From Rhodococcoides fascians A44A (lineage in GTDB: Bacteria; Actinomycetota; Actinomycetes; Mycobacteriales; Mycobacteriaceae), in contig NZ_JMEX01000008.1 of assembly GCF_000760735.1 (NCBI RefSeq), positions 838,018 through 902,017 on the forward strand: a stretch of DNA of 64,000 nucleotides, in the 5' to 3' direction. Position 1 is the stretch's first letter. The number at the start of each line of letters is the position of its first letter. This document shows, piece by piece, positions 49,176 through 56,590 of this stretch. Made by a program: the position numbers and the translations under genes. The notes under the pieces are model-generated. The model made no database searches. It saw only the letters and a list, made by a program, of their open reading frames with translations, and was not told the DNA's origin.

Positions 49176-50658
49176 GCGAGTGTCGCGCGAAGAGTGAGAC
49201 TCCGACTGTCAGGATTGCCACCACGATCATCGCGATAATTGTTCGCCCGTATCCGGTCAGCAGTTGCTCGACAGCCGAGTCCGAGATCTCGCTGATCGTG
49301 CCCGCGAACACGAACTTGCGCAGGTCGAGCGGTAGCGCACTCGTCACGACCGACAGAATCACCGCGGTGCCGACGACGAATCCACTTGTCTGCAGCAACA
49401 GGCGCATCGCGTTGGCGATCCCCAGTCTTTCGTCGGGCAGGTCGCCCATGATCGCTGTCGCGTTGGACGGCATGAACAGACCCGAACCGAAACCCGCGAT
49501 TGCCAACCCCACCAGAAGTACCCAGAGCGGCATTCGGCCAGTTGTTCCCACGAACAGAACGACGAGCGCCACGACTGTCACGACATTGCCCGTCACGGCG
49601 AGGGTCGACGGCGACACGATCCGCTGCAACGGACCCGAACTGAGCGATGCCGTCAATGCTGCGACGGCCACCGGCAGCACCATCACTCCAGCGACGAGCG
49701 GTGTGACCCCCGAAACCGCTTGGAAGTACAACGCCATCAACAGTACGACGCCACTCTGCGAAATCGAATTGAGAAACGACGCAAGCAGCCCGAATCCGAA
49801 CGGCCAGTGCTTGAACAACTGGATATCGATCAAGGGATCGTCGACGGACTTCTCGAACCACAGGAACAGGGGAACGATTGCAGCGCTGACGATCAGCCCG
49901 CCGATGACGAGAGGGTGCGACCATCCGAGCGATGTGGCCTGCGACAGCGCCGCAAGACCGCACGTCAGTGCCACGAGGATCATGGCGTTGCCTCGCAGAT
50001 CGAGCGAGTACGAACGACCGGTCCGCGGCGACGGCTTCAGGGCGATAAATCCCCACAGCAAGCAGAGAATCCCGATCGGAACGTTGAACCAGAAGACCCA
50101 CTGCCAACCTGCCTGTTGAGCGAGCAGTCCGCCGAGCGTCGGTCCGCAGAGCTGAGCGATGGAAAACGATGCAAGATAGATGCCCATTCCCTCGCCGAGG
50201 CGACGGCGCGGAAATGCCGCAGTGACGAGAGCTGCGCTGTTGGTCAACAGCATTGCGCCGCCCGCAGCCTGGATCACCCGGAAACCCACCAACCACCAGG
50301 CATTGGGAGCGAGCCCGCACGCGATGCTTCCGACGGTGTAGAACGCGAGCCCGGTGAGATACATCGTTCTACGACCGAACATGTCCGCCATGCGACCGAA
50401 CGCCACGAGCAACACCGTGTTGGTGAGCATGTAGGCGAGGAGTATCCAGCTGGCGGCAAGACTACTGGCGTCGAAATGTCGTGCGACCGTTGGCAGAGCG
50501 ACGTTCAGTGCGCTGCCGGACATTCCTATCACCATGCTCGCGAAGGCGACCACACTCAACGTCCGCCATGCATCGCGCATGACCTCACGTTCCGGGCGCT
50601 TGTCCTGCTCCGCTTCACACCGAGCGTCGGCCTCGCCGGTATCGGAACGTGCCGTCAT
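49156..50658 (-). CDS. MFS transporter, DHA2/EmrB-QacA type (14 TMS)
   Basis: 500 residues with the N-terminal helix carrying SALNVALPTVARHF, the MFS loop GRMADMFGRRTMYLTG, and motif C in LCGPTLGGLLAQ, which marks drug:H+ antiporters. About 14 hydrophobic segments are visible. It exports a hydrophobic compound in exchange for protons. The start overlaps the MBL stop as ATGA, so both come from the same promoter behind the TTCTAGAA motif. In this context it may export a substrate, intermediate or toxic analogue of the adjacent catabolic pathway. Confidence 0.88.
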   Translation of the reverse strand: MTARSDTGEADARCEAEQDKRPEREVMRDAWRTLSVVAFASMVIGMSGSALNVALPTVARHFDASSLAASWILLAYMLTNTVLLVAFGRMADMFGRRTMYLTGLAFYTVGSIACGLAPNAWWLVGFRVIQAAGGAMLLTNSAALVTAAFPRRRLGEGMGIYLASFSIAQLCGPTLGGLLAQQAGWQWVFWFNVPIGILCLLWGFIALKPSPRTGRSYSLDLRGNAMILVALTCGLAALSQATSLGWSHPLVIGGLIVSAAIVPLFLWFEKSVDDPLIDIQLFKHWPFGFGLLASFLNSISQSGVVLLMALYFQAVSGVTPLVAGVMVLPVAVAALTASLSSGPLQRIVSPSTLAVTGNVVTVVALVVLFVGTTGRMPLWVLLVGLAIAGFGSGLFMPSNATAIMGDLPDERLGIANAMRLLLQTSGFVVGTAVILSVVTSALPLDLRKFVFAGTISEISDSAVEQLLTGYGRTIIAMIVVAILTVGVSLFARHSRTAGRR

Positions 50659-51509
50659 CGGGCATCGTCCTGCAGGACGGTACGGCCGAGCGCCGATTCC
50701 TCGTTCAGATAGGTGACCATGGCGAGGATCGAGCTGCGGGCAGCCGAGAGGACGTCGGGGTGCTCGACCTCCGGGTACATCCGGGTGACGAGCTCGTCGA
50801 TGGACATCTCCCGCTCGGACAACAGGTCACGCACCTGTCGAATCCTCCTGTTGCGCGCGTTCAGTCGGCGATCTGCCGACGCAGCCAAGTCCGCGACAAC
50901 GGGACCGTGCCCGGGTAGTGCGGTCACGGCGGTCGACGCTCCGAGCGCTCGCAACGTTCGCAGACTGTCGAGCATCTCTCGCAGCAGTTCCGGGTGCACC
51001 ACAGGGGATCCGCTGCCCAGCAGGGTGTCTCCGGTGAACACTATTCTGTCGGCAGGCAAGTAGACGCACAGTGAATCCCGTGTGTGGCCGGGCGTCGGGA
51101 GCAACCGGACTTCGATCCCGTCATCCAGTTCGTCGGGAAAGTTGCTGTGAGACATCTCTTTTCTGGCTTTCACGATTCGAGCGCCCGTGGCATCCACGAT
51201 GCCCCGCGCGGCACCCTCGTGATCGTTGTGACCGTGTGTCAGCACCACGTAGGACACCGAGCGGCGTCCGATGACCCGAAGTAACGACTCGATGTGGTCT
51301 GCATCCTTCGGTCCGGGGTCGATCACCGCACAGGCATCGGCGTCCGGTTCGCCGACTATCCACGTATTGGTGCCCTCGAAGGTCCATGCTCCCGCATTCG
51401 GGGCGAGAAGCCACTCGACCCTCGGCGCCACCCGTGTTGCCACACCAGGAACCGGCACGGCATTCTTCGATACCGATTCTTTCGACACTGCATCGTTCGA
51501 GATCCACAT
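50655..51509 (-). CDS. Metallo-beta-lactamase fold hydrolase
   Basis: 284 residues with THGHNDHEGAA (metal motif), TPGHTRDS, the bridging Asp in FTGDTLLGSGSP and LPGHGPVV. The N-terminal half (NTWIVGEPDADACAVIDPGPKDADHIES) is clearly related to the MBL protein at 17583-18362, so the two are paralogs. Thioester or ester hydrolysis is plausible beside acyl-CoA genes. ATG 51509 lies 14 bp from the 17-bp operator-like motif, leaving the operator across its promoter or leader. It is coupled to the MFS gene. Confidence 0.87.
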   Translation of the reverse strand: MWISNDAVSKESVSKNAVPVPGVATRVAPRVEWLLAPNAGAWTFEGTNTWIVGEPDADACAVIDPGPKDADHIESLLRVIGRRSVSYVVLTHGHNDHEGAARGIVDATGARIVKARKEMSHSNFPDELDDGIEVRLLPTPGHTRDSLCVYLPADRIVFTGDTLLGSGSPVVHPELLREMLDSLRTLRALGASTAVTALPGHGPVVADLAASADRRLNARNRRIRQVRDLLSEREMSIDELVTRMYPEVEHPDVLSAARSSILAMVTYLNEESALGRTVLQDDAR

Positions 51510-51522
51510 CGCGGCCTCTTTC

Positions 51523-51539
51523 AGAAGTAACTTCTAGAA
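51523..51539 (+). promoter_or_regulatory. AGAN-N5-TTCTAGAA motif, site 1 (MBL-MFS promoter)
   Basis: AGAA-GTAAC-TTCTAGAA. It lies 14 bp upstream of the MBL start codon on the minus strand, between the tetR terminator and the gene. It shares the 17-bp pattern with three other sites in this locus. Confidence 0.7.
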
Positions 51540-51621
51540 TCGTACTCGAAAATCTATCCGAATTCGAGCGCCACGAAAGCCAAAATTGCTACAGCGAAGG
51601 AGAATTCACGACATACACGAA

Positions 51622-51660
51622 TACGGCCGGCCCGCCTGAAGAACAGGCAAGCCGGCCGTA
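51622..51660. terminator. Terminator of the tetR gene
   Basis: Outer stem TACGGCCGGC (51622-51631) with GCCGGCCGTA (51651-51660); inner stem GCCTG/CAGGC (51634-51638 and 51644-51648). It starts 18 bp after the tetR stop on the minus strand and separates it from the MBL promoter. Confidence 0.8.
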
Positions 51661-51677
51661 CTGGTTGTCGAGCTGTG

Positions 51678-52286
51678 TCAGGGTGCGGCAATCCTTCGAA
51701 TCATGTCGCACATGATGTCCGCCACTGCGTTCGCCTGCTTCTTGGTTTTGCAGTTCAACACCACTTCGCGAGAAGACTCCACGATGATGTCGGTCAACAC
51801 CCCCAGGGCGATCCTGTGCTCACTGTCGTCGCCCGGGCCGAGAAGTGCCGAGTTCTGTCGAATCCACTCGATCCTCCTGTCACGCCTCAATTTCTCGAAC
51901 CCGGGGGGCCCGTCGGTATCGAGGAAGACCAGCGCGACATCCCGGCGTTGCCAACTTCCCGCGAGGAACGCGCGAGCGCCGATACAGAACAACTCCAACG
52001 GATCTGCCGTACCCGATCTGCGCTCGGCCAGAACCGACGAGCGAACCTGCTCCAGATGCGCCGAATTGTGCCTGTCCCACAGGGCACTGAACAACTCGGC
52101 CTTGCCGCCGAAGTGATGGTACAAACTGCCGGTACTCGATCCTGCACGCTCGACGATGTCGGAGATGTTGGCGTTGAGGAATCCCGCTTCGGCGAACACG
52201 TCCAGCGCGGCGTCGAGAAGCTTGCGCTGGGTCTCCCCCGTCTTGCTCCACTGCCACGTCGTCGCCGAAGCCGCCCTGTCGGTCAT
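51678..52286 (-). CDS. TetR/AcrR-family regulator, probable local repressor of the CoA catabolic regulon
   Basis: 202 residues from ATG 52286, preceded by a G-rich ribosome site; the longer frame adds a non-conserved tail. The HTH is ANISDIVERAGSSTGSLYHHFGGKAELFSALW. The C-terminal domain ends with MCDMIRRIAAP. It lies between two operons and opposite a transporter that all carry the same 17-bp motif in their promoter regions, including its own (52323-52339). That is the usual sign of a self-regulated TetR repressor whose ligand is a pathway CoA ester or the substrate; the ligand is not known. Confidence 0.9.
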   Translation of the reverse strand: MTDRAASATTWQWSKTGETQRKLLDAALDVFAEAGFLNANISDIVERAGSSTGSLYHHFGGKAELFSALWDRHNSAHLEQVRSSVLAERRSGTADPLELFCIGARAFLAGSWQRRDVALVFLDTDGPPGFEKLRRDRRIEWIRQNSALLGPGDDSEHRIALGVLTDIIVESSREVVLNCKTKKQANAVADIMCDMIRRIAAP

Positions 52287-52322
52287 CGTGTCCCCCCAGC
52301 ATCGTCTCGCTTCTGCGTCAGG

Positions 52323-52339
52323 AGAGCGTAATTCTAGAA
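52323..52339 (+). promoter_or_regulatory. AGAN-N5-TTCTAGAA motif, site 2 (tetR promoter)
   Basis: AGAG-CGTAA-TTCTAGAA, 36 bp upstream of the tetR ATG on the minus strand. The core extends to the perfect palindrome AATTCTAGAATT (52330-52341). It is in the 91-bp gap between tetR and the thiolase gene. Confidence 0.75.
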
Positions 52340-52377
52340 TTGGCGGACGGTCAAGTCGAAGCGGACTGATCATGTCC

Positions 52378-53514
52378 TCAGGCGGCCCCCAGTATCAGAG
52401 TGGCACCGGCCGCGAACATACCTCCGTTGCCCTGCACGAGCGACGTCCGTACGCCGTCGACCTGGGCGGCGGCGGTTCCTCGCAACTGACGCACGGACTC
52501 CAGAATCGCGAACATCCCGTACATTCCGGTGTGCGTGTAGGACAGTCCTCCGCCATTGGTGTTGACGGGCAACGTTCCTCCGGGAGCGGTGTTCCCCTCT
52601 CGCACGAATTCTCCGGCATCCCCACGCCCTACGAATCCCAGGTCCTCGAGCCCGTAGAGCGGCAGATGGGCGAAGGCGTCGTAGATCATGACGTGGTCTA
52701 TGTCGGACGTCGACAGGCCGGCGGATCGGAACGCGTCGGCTCCGGAGTTCTTGAAACCCTTGAACGACGTGAAATCCTCCATCATCGAGATACCCGGTCC
52801 TTCGTACCCCTCACCGGTTCCGAGGACGTGCACGGGTCGTACCTCGAGATCCCTCGCTCTCTCCGCGGTCGTCAACACCAGAGCACCGCCGCCGTCGGTG
52901 ACCAGGCAACACTCGAGGAGGTGGAACGGCCAGGCGATGACCGGAGAATTCTGGACGTCGTCGACGGTGATGGGGTCACGGAACTTCGCACGGGGGTTCA
53001 AGCCTGCCCATTTCCGTTGTGCCACTGCCACATCTGCGAGATGACGCGCCTCGGTACCCGTCTCCTTCATGAAACGCAGGAAGGGGAGGGTGAACCGACT
53101 CGGCGGCCCGGTCACGCCGTAGGGCGCCTCGAACTGTCCCGGTAGCGACGCGGGGTCCGGTGCGTACGCGGGTGCACCGACTCGTGACCGCCCCGATTCG
53201 CCGTGGGTGATCAGCACGACCGAACACTGACCTGATTCGAGCGCGGCCACCGCATGGCGTACATGCGTCAGAAAGGACGTACCGCCCACACTGGTCGTGT
53301 CCATCCAGCGCGGCGTGATGCCCAGGCTGTGCGCGACGGACAACGGCCCCGGCATGGATACTCCAGCGATGCCGTCGACGTCGCCGATCGTCAGGCCGCA
53401 GTCCGCGAGCGCGTTCCGGGCAGCCTCGGTATGCAGCTTCAGCGTCGAATGGTCCGGTAGAACGCCGATTTCATCGGTTTCGGCGGCGCCGACGATGACC
53501 GTTCCCGAGCTCAT
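52378..53514 (-). CDS. Thiolase-superfamily (Ltp2-like) protein lacking the nucleophilic Cys
   Basis: 378 residues from the ATG overlapping the DUF35 stop as ATGA. The fold is thiolase-like: TVIVGAAETDEIG at the N-terminus, CLVTDGGGALVLTTAERA in the middle, NTNGGGLSYTHTGMYGMFAI near the end. Where thiolases carry the acyl-accepting Cys there is TTSVGGTSF, with no Cys. This arrangement with an adjacent DUF35 protein matches Ltp2-type retro-aldolases, which cleave beta-hydroxy-acyl-CoA side chains in steroid degradation. It is the last gene of the seven-gene operon. Confidence 0.85.
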   Translation of the reverse strand: MSSGTVIVGAAETDEIGVLPDHSTLKLHTEAARNALADCGLTIGDVDGIAGVSMPGPLSVAHSLGITPRWMDTTSVGGTSFLTHVRHAVAALESGQCSVVLITHGESGRSRVGAPAYAPDPASLPGQFEAPYGVTGPPSRFTLPFLRFMKETGTEARHLADVAVAQRKWAGLNPRAKFRDPITVDDVQNSPVIAWPFHLLECCLVTDGGGALVLTTAERARDLEVRPVHVLGTGEGYEGPGISMMEDFTSFKGFKNSGADAFRSAGLSTSDIDHVMIYDAFAHLPLYGLEDLGFVGRGDAGEFVREGNTAPGGTLPVNTNGGGLSYTHTGMYGMFAILESVRQLRGTAAAQVDGVRTSLVQGNGGMFAAGATLILGAA

Positions 53515-53975
53515 GCGTTGCTCCCTTCGGGCCGGAACACCGGTACCTTGACGTCGCCGCGGTCCTCGAATTGCACGACGAGAGGCAGGTCGAGCGGCAG
53601 CAAGTCCGGGTCCGGGTCCACGCCGACGATGTTGGTCATCATCCGGGGACCTTCCTCCAGTTCGACGACGGCCACCACGTACGGACCATCGTTCTCGAAC
53701 CCCGGTCCCGGCCGGTGTTCGATGACGTACGTGTGCAGGGTCGCGCGGCCCGAACAGTCGATCCACTCGACCCGTTCCGAACTGCACGACGGGCACAGGT
53801 CGCGCGGATAGAAGTACGTCGTGTGGCACTTCGAGCAGCGCTGCACCACGAGTCGTTCCTCGGTGGCGCACGCCCAGAAGTGGGCGGTCTCGGGCGTCGG
53901 TTTCGGCGCCATTTTGGGGCGCGCGGCCGCAGCGGGTGCGGAGATGCGCCGAGTATGGACCGTGGAACTGGTCAT
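53511..53975 (-). CDS. DUF35/OB-fold zinc-ribbon protein, partner of the thiolase
   Basis: 154 residues. The rubredoxin-like zinc ribbon C-x2-C...C-x2-C (CSKCHTTYFYPRDLCPSC) is followed by an OB-fold with TLHTYVIEHRPGPGF. Such proteins bind acyl-CoA and form complexes with thiolase-like enzymes, as in Ltp2-DUF35 aldolase and archaeal HMG-CoA synthase assemblies. The stop-start overlap with the thiolase gene supports an obligate complex. It lies 37 bp downstream of the thioesterase gene. Confidence 0.88.
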   Translation of the reverse strand: MTSSTVHTRRISAPAAAARPKMAPKPTPETAHFWACATEERLVVQRCSKCHTTYFYPRDLCPSCSSERVEWIDCSGRATLHTYVIEHRPGPGFENDGPYVVAVVELEEGPRMMTNIVGVDPDPDLLPLDLPLVVQFEDRGDVKVPVFRPEGSNA

Positions 53976-54012
53976 CGGTTTCTCTTTTCTCGGTCGTCGT
54001 ACGTTCGTGAGG

Positions 54013-54819
54013 TCAGTAAGGAACTGCAGCCGATGCCGCCGTGCCGATGCGGCCGTGCACGTCGTGCAGAGCGCACACCGACACCGCTATACCGTTGTCC
54101 GCCTTGTGGTCCAGGTTCTCGAAACCGATCCACGGCCCGATCGGAAGGCGGCTGAGATACAACGTCACGTCGGCATTGATGAACTGCAGGCTGTCGGTAC
54201 CCATGTTGGTGAACGGGCTGACCCAGTCCGCCGCCATCGAGGCGATCTCGAACGGAGAATCCGCCGAACCCTCCAGCAGCGGGCATGTCTCGCGGAACCA
54301 CGAGAACTTCCGTGTGGGTGCACCGTCGCCGCTTCGGCGAACTTCACCGAAGTGCCGTGGTGCCCGACGCTCGGGAGGTGGCAGCAAGTCGGGTGCCGGT
54401 GCCTTGTACAGCTCCGGCACCCACGCCACCTGGGCTGCCTCACCTCCGGACCGCAGCGCTTGCACGCTGGCGAGCGCCACCGGCGTTCCGTCCACGGACG
54501 CCAGCACCTCGACGATGCGCACCCGTCGTCCCGATCGGCGGACCGAGGTGGTGATGTCTATCGGCTGCATCGGGATCGGCCGGAACAGGTCGGTGGTCAT
54601 GCGCGCGGGATGCAGGCCGGCCAGATCCGAACGTTCCACTTCCCTCGCCATCAGACCCGACACGAGTCGTCCGTGCACGAGGTTCTCCGACCAGGGACTA
54701 CGCGCATGTGGTCGCGGCACGTACCGTCCCTCGTCGCCGTCGAAGAATGCGGCGCCGTCGCCGACATCGTGTTCCGGTGCGGGCGCCGGCGTCGGGCCCG
54801 CGTCGGTTCCGGCAGTCAT
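54013..54819 (-). CDS. Acyl-CoA thioesterase-like double hotdog protein (TesB/4HBT_3)
   Basis: 268 residues with two hotdog halves. The first carries WSENLVHGRLVSGLMAREVE and MTTDLFRPIPMQPIDITTSVRRSGRR, the pattern of the 4HBT_3/TesB-like family; the second ends WIGFENLDHKADNGIAVSVCALHDVHG, resembling the TesB C-terminal catalytic region (Asp, Gln/Thr). It may release a CoA thioester or bind an acyl-CoA intermediate without hydrolysis. The ATG overlaps the MaoC stop. Confidence 0.8.
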   Translation of the reverse strand: MTAGTDAGPTPAPAPEHDVGDGAAFFDGDEGRYVPRPHARSPWSENLVHGRLVSGLMAREVERSDLAGLHPARMTTDLFRPIPMQPIDITTSVRRSGRRVRIVEVLASVDGTPVALASVQALRSGGEAAQVAWVPELYKAPAPDLLPPPERRAPRHFGEVRRSGDGAPTRKFSWFRETCPLLEGSADSPFEIASMAADWVSPFTNMGTDSLQFINADVTLYLSRLPIGPWIGFENLDHKADNGIAVSVCALHDVHGRIGTAASAAVPY

Positions 54820-55661
54820 GCGACCACTACCGTTCCCCGGTCGATCACGACCGTTCCGTCCGACAGTTCGGTTCGAAAGCGCGTGCCGTCGGCGGTGTTC
54901 CAGATCGACACCGTCAGATCCTGACCGGGGCGAACCGGCTTGGTGAAGCGGCCCTCCATCGAGCGCAGCCTAGCTGGATCGGATCCGCAGAGTTCGTGCA
55001 ACAGGGCACGACCGGTGATTCCGTACGTGCACAACCCGTGCAGGATCGGCCGGTCGAATCCGGCGCGTGCCGCGAACGACGGATCGGAATGCAGCGGATT
55101 CCGATCGCCCGAAAGGCGGTAGACGAGCGCTTGTTCCGGCCGCGTCGCATAGGTCACCTTCGCGTCGGGCGCACCCGACGGCATGGGCGCCACCTCCGGA
55201 CTCGAGGCCCGTCCACCGCCGACCGTCTCGCCTCTGATGAACATCGACGAGCGAGTGGACGCGACGGGGGCGCCCGTCACGCTGTCGACGGCATCTGCTT
55301 CGACCACGACGAGCGCGCCGCTCCCCTTGTCCTGCATGGATACCACCCGCGAGGTGACCTGTACGTCCCCGTCGACCGGTAGCAACCCGTCGATGTGGAA
55401 CGACTGTTCGGCGTGGACCAGCATGGCGGGATCGAAGTTCCCCAGCTTACGTCCGGACGGGGCCTGTGTAGCCAGGACCGCGAACGTGGGGAGCACGCGT
55501 TGGTCGACCTGGGCCGAGTTCTCGGTGACGAACGGCAGCTCGTGCAGGGTGTGGTCCTGCCCGGCGCCGACGCCCACCGCGTACAGGAGGGCATCCTTGG
55601 ATCCCCAGGTCCTCCGTGCCGGATCGCTCGGTACGCCGACAAGGGATTCGTCGAGCGGCAT
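54816..55661 (-). CDS. MaoC-type (R)-specific enoyl-CoA hydratase
   Basis: 281 residues from ATG 55661, whose A is shared with the SDR stop (TGATG). The double-hotdog protein contains the full hydratase-2 motif in its second half: YRLSGDRNPLHSDPSFAARAGF with catalytic Asp and His, then PILHGLCTYG. It adds water to an enoyl-CoA to give (3R)-hydroxyacyl-CoA, the substrate type for the neighbouring SDR or the thiolase/DUF35 pair. Confidence 0.9.
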   Translation of the reverse strand: MPLDESLVGVPSDPARRTWGSKDALLYAVGVGAGQDHTLHELPFVTENSAQVDQRVLPTFAVLATQAPSGRKLGNFDPAMLVHAEQSFHIDGLLPVDGDVQVTSRVVSMQDKGSGALVVVEADAVDSVTGAPVASTRSSMFIRGETVGGGRASSPEVAPMPSGAPDAKVTYATRPEQALVYRLSGDRNPLHSDPSFAARAGFDRPILHGLCTYGITGRALLHELCGSDPARLRSMEGRFTKPVRPGQDLTVSIWNTADGTRFRTELSDGTVVIDRGTVVVA

Positions 55662-56590
55662 CAGCGCACTCCTTCGGGTATCGACCCGTTCATGCCCGCG
55701 TTCGGCGCGGCCTCGGCGACCAACCGAGGAATCACCTCGCCGAGTTCGCCTGGTTGCCACTTCGCGCCCTTGTCCTCGCTCGGTCCCGCATGCCAGCCTT
55801 CGGCGACGCTGATGTGGCCGCCTCGAACGTTGAACACTCGCCCGGTGATGCCACTCGACTGCTCGCTGCCCAACCAGACGACGAGGGGAGCGATGTTGTC
55901 CGCCGCGGACGGATCGAATTCACCGGGTGCGGGCTTCTCCCGTCGGGCATTTCCTCCGAGGTTCTCGGTCATGCGAGTGAGCGCCGCGGGTGCGATGGCA
56001 TTGACGGTGACGCCGTACCGGGCCAGCTCCATCGAAGCGATGATCGACAAGCTGGCGATACCGGCCTTGGCCGCCCCGTAGTTGCCCTGCCCGACGTTCC
56101 CGTATATCCCGGACGACGACGAGGTGTTGATCACCCGAGCGTCCACTGCCGCGCCCGATTTGGACTGGCGCTTCCAGTACTGCGCGGCATGGTGGAGGGG
56201 CAGAAACGTTCCGCGCAGATGCACCCGGATGACGTCGTCCCACTCCGCCGCAGTCATGTTGGTCAACATTCGATCTCGCAGGATGCCTGCATTGTTGACG
56301 AGTACGTGGAGGTCACCGTATTCCTCGATGGTGTCGGTTATCAGCCGGCGAGCGCCTTCCTCGTCCGACACGTCGGAACCGTCGACGCGGGCGCGACCAC
56401 CCTCGGCTCGAATCATCTCGACCACGTCGCCCGCCGGACCGTCCGCACTGCCGGTTCCGTCGACGTCGGCTCCGATGTCGTTGACGACGACAGTCGCCCC
56501 TTCACGCGCGAACTCGAGCGCATGCCCGCGGCCGATGCCACGTCCGGCCCCGGTGACGATCACTACTCTGCCTTCACAGATCCCTGTCAT
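55661..56590 (-). CDS. SDR, (3R)-hydroxyacyl-CoA dehydrogenase-like (MFE-2 type)
   Basis: 309 residues from ATG 56590, which overlaps the ligase stop. The cofactor loop is TGAGRGIGRGHALEFAREGA, followed by VVNDIGADVDGTG, a block typical of the peroxisomal MFE-2 dehydrogenase group. NNAGI, catalytic Ser in INTSSSSG and Y-x3-K in NYGAAKAG are present. It oxidises a 3-hydroxyacyl-CoA with NAD. It is coupled both to the ligase upstream and to MaoC downstream, so dehydrogenase and hydratase are likely produced together. Confidence 0.9.
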   Translation of the reverse strand: MTGICEGRVVIVTGAGRGIGRGHALEFAREGATVVVNDIGADVDGTGSADGPAGDVVEMIRAEGGRARVDGSDVSDEEGARRLITDTIEEYGDLHVLVNNAGILRDRMLTNMTAAEWDDVIRVHLRGTFLPLHHAAQYWKRQSKSGAAVDARVINTSSSSGIYGNVGQGNYGAAKAGIASLSIIASMELARYGVTVNAIAPAALTRMTENLGGNARREKPAPGEFDPSAADNIAPLVVWLGSEQSSGITGRVFNVRGGHISVAEGWHAGPSEDKGAKWQPGELGEVIPRLVAEAAPNAGMNGSIPEGVR

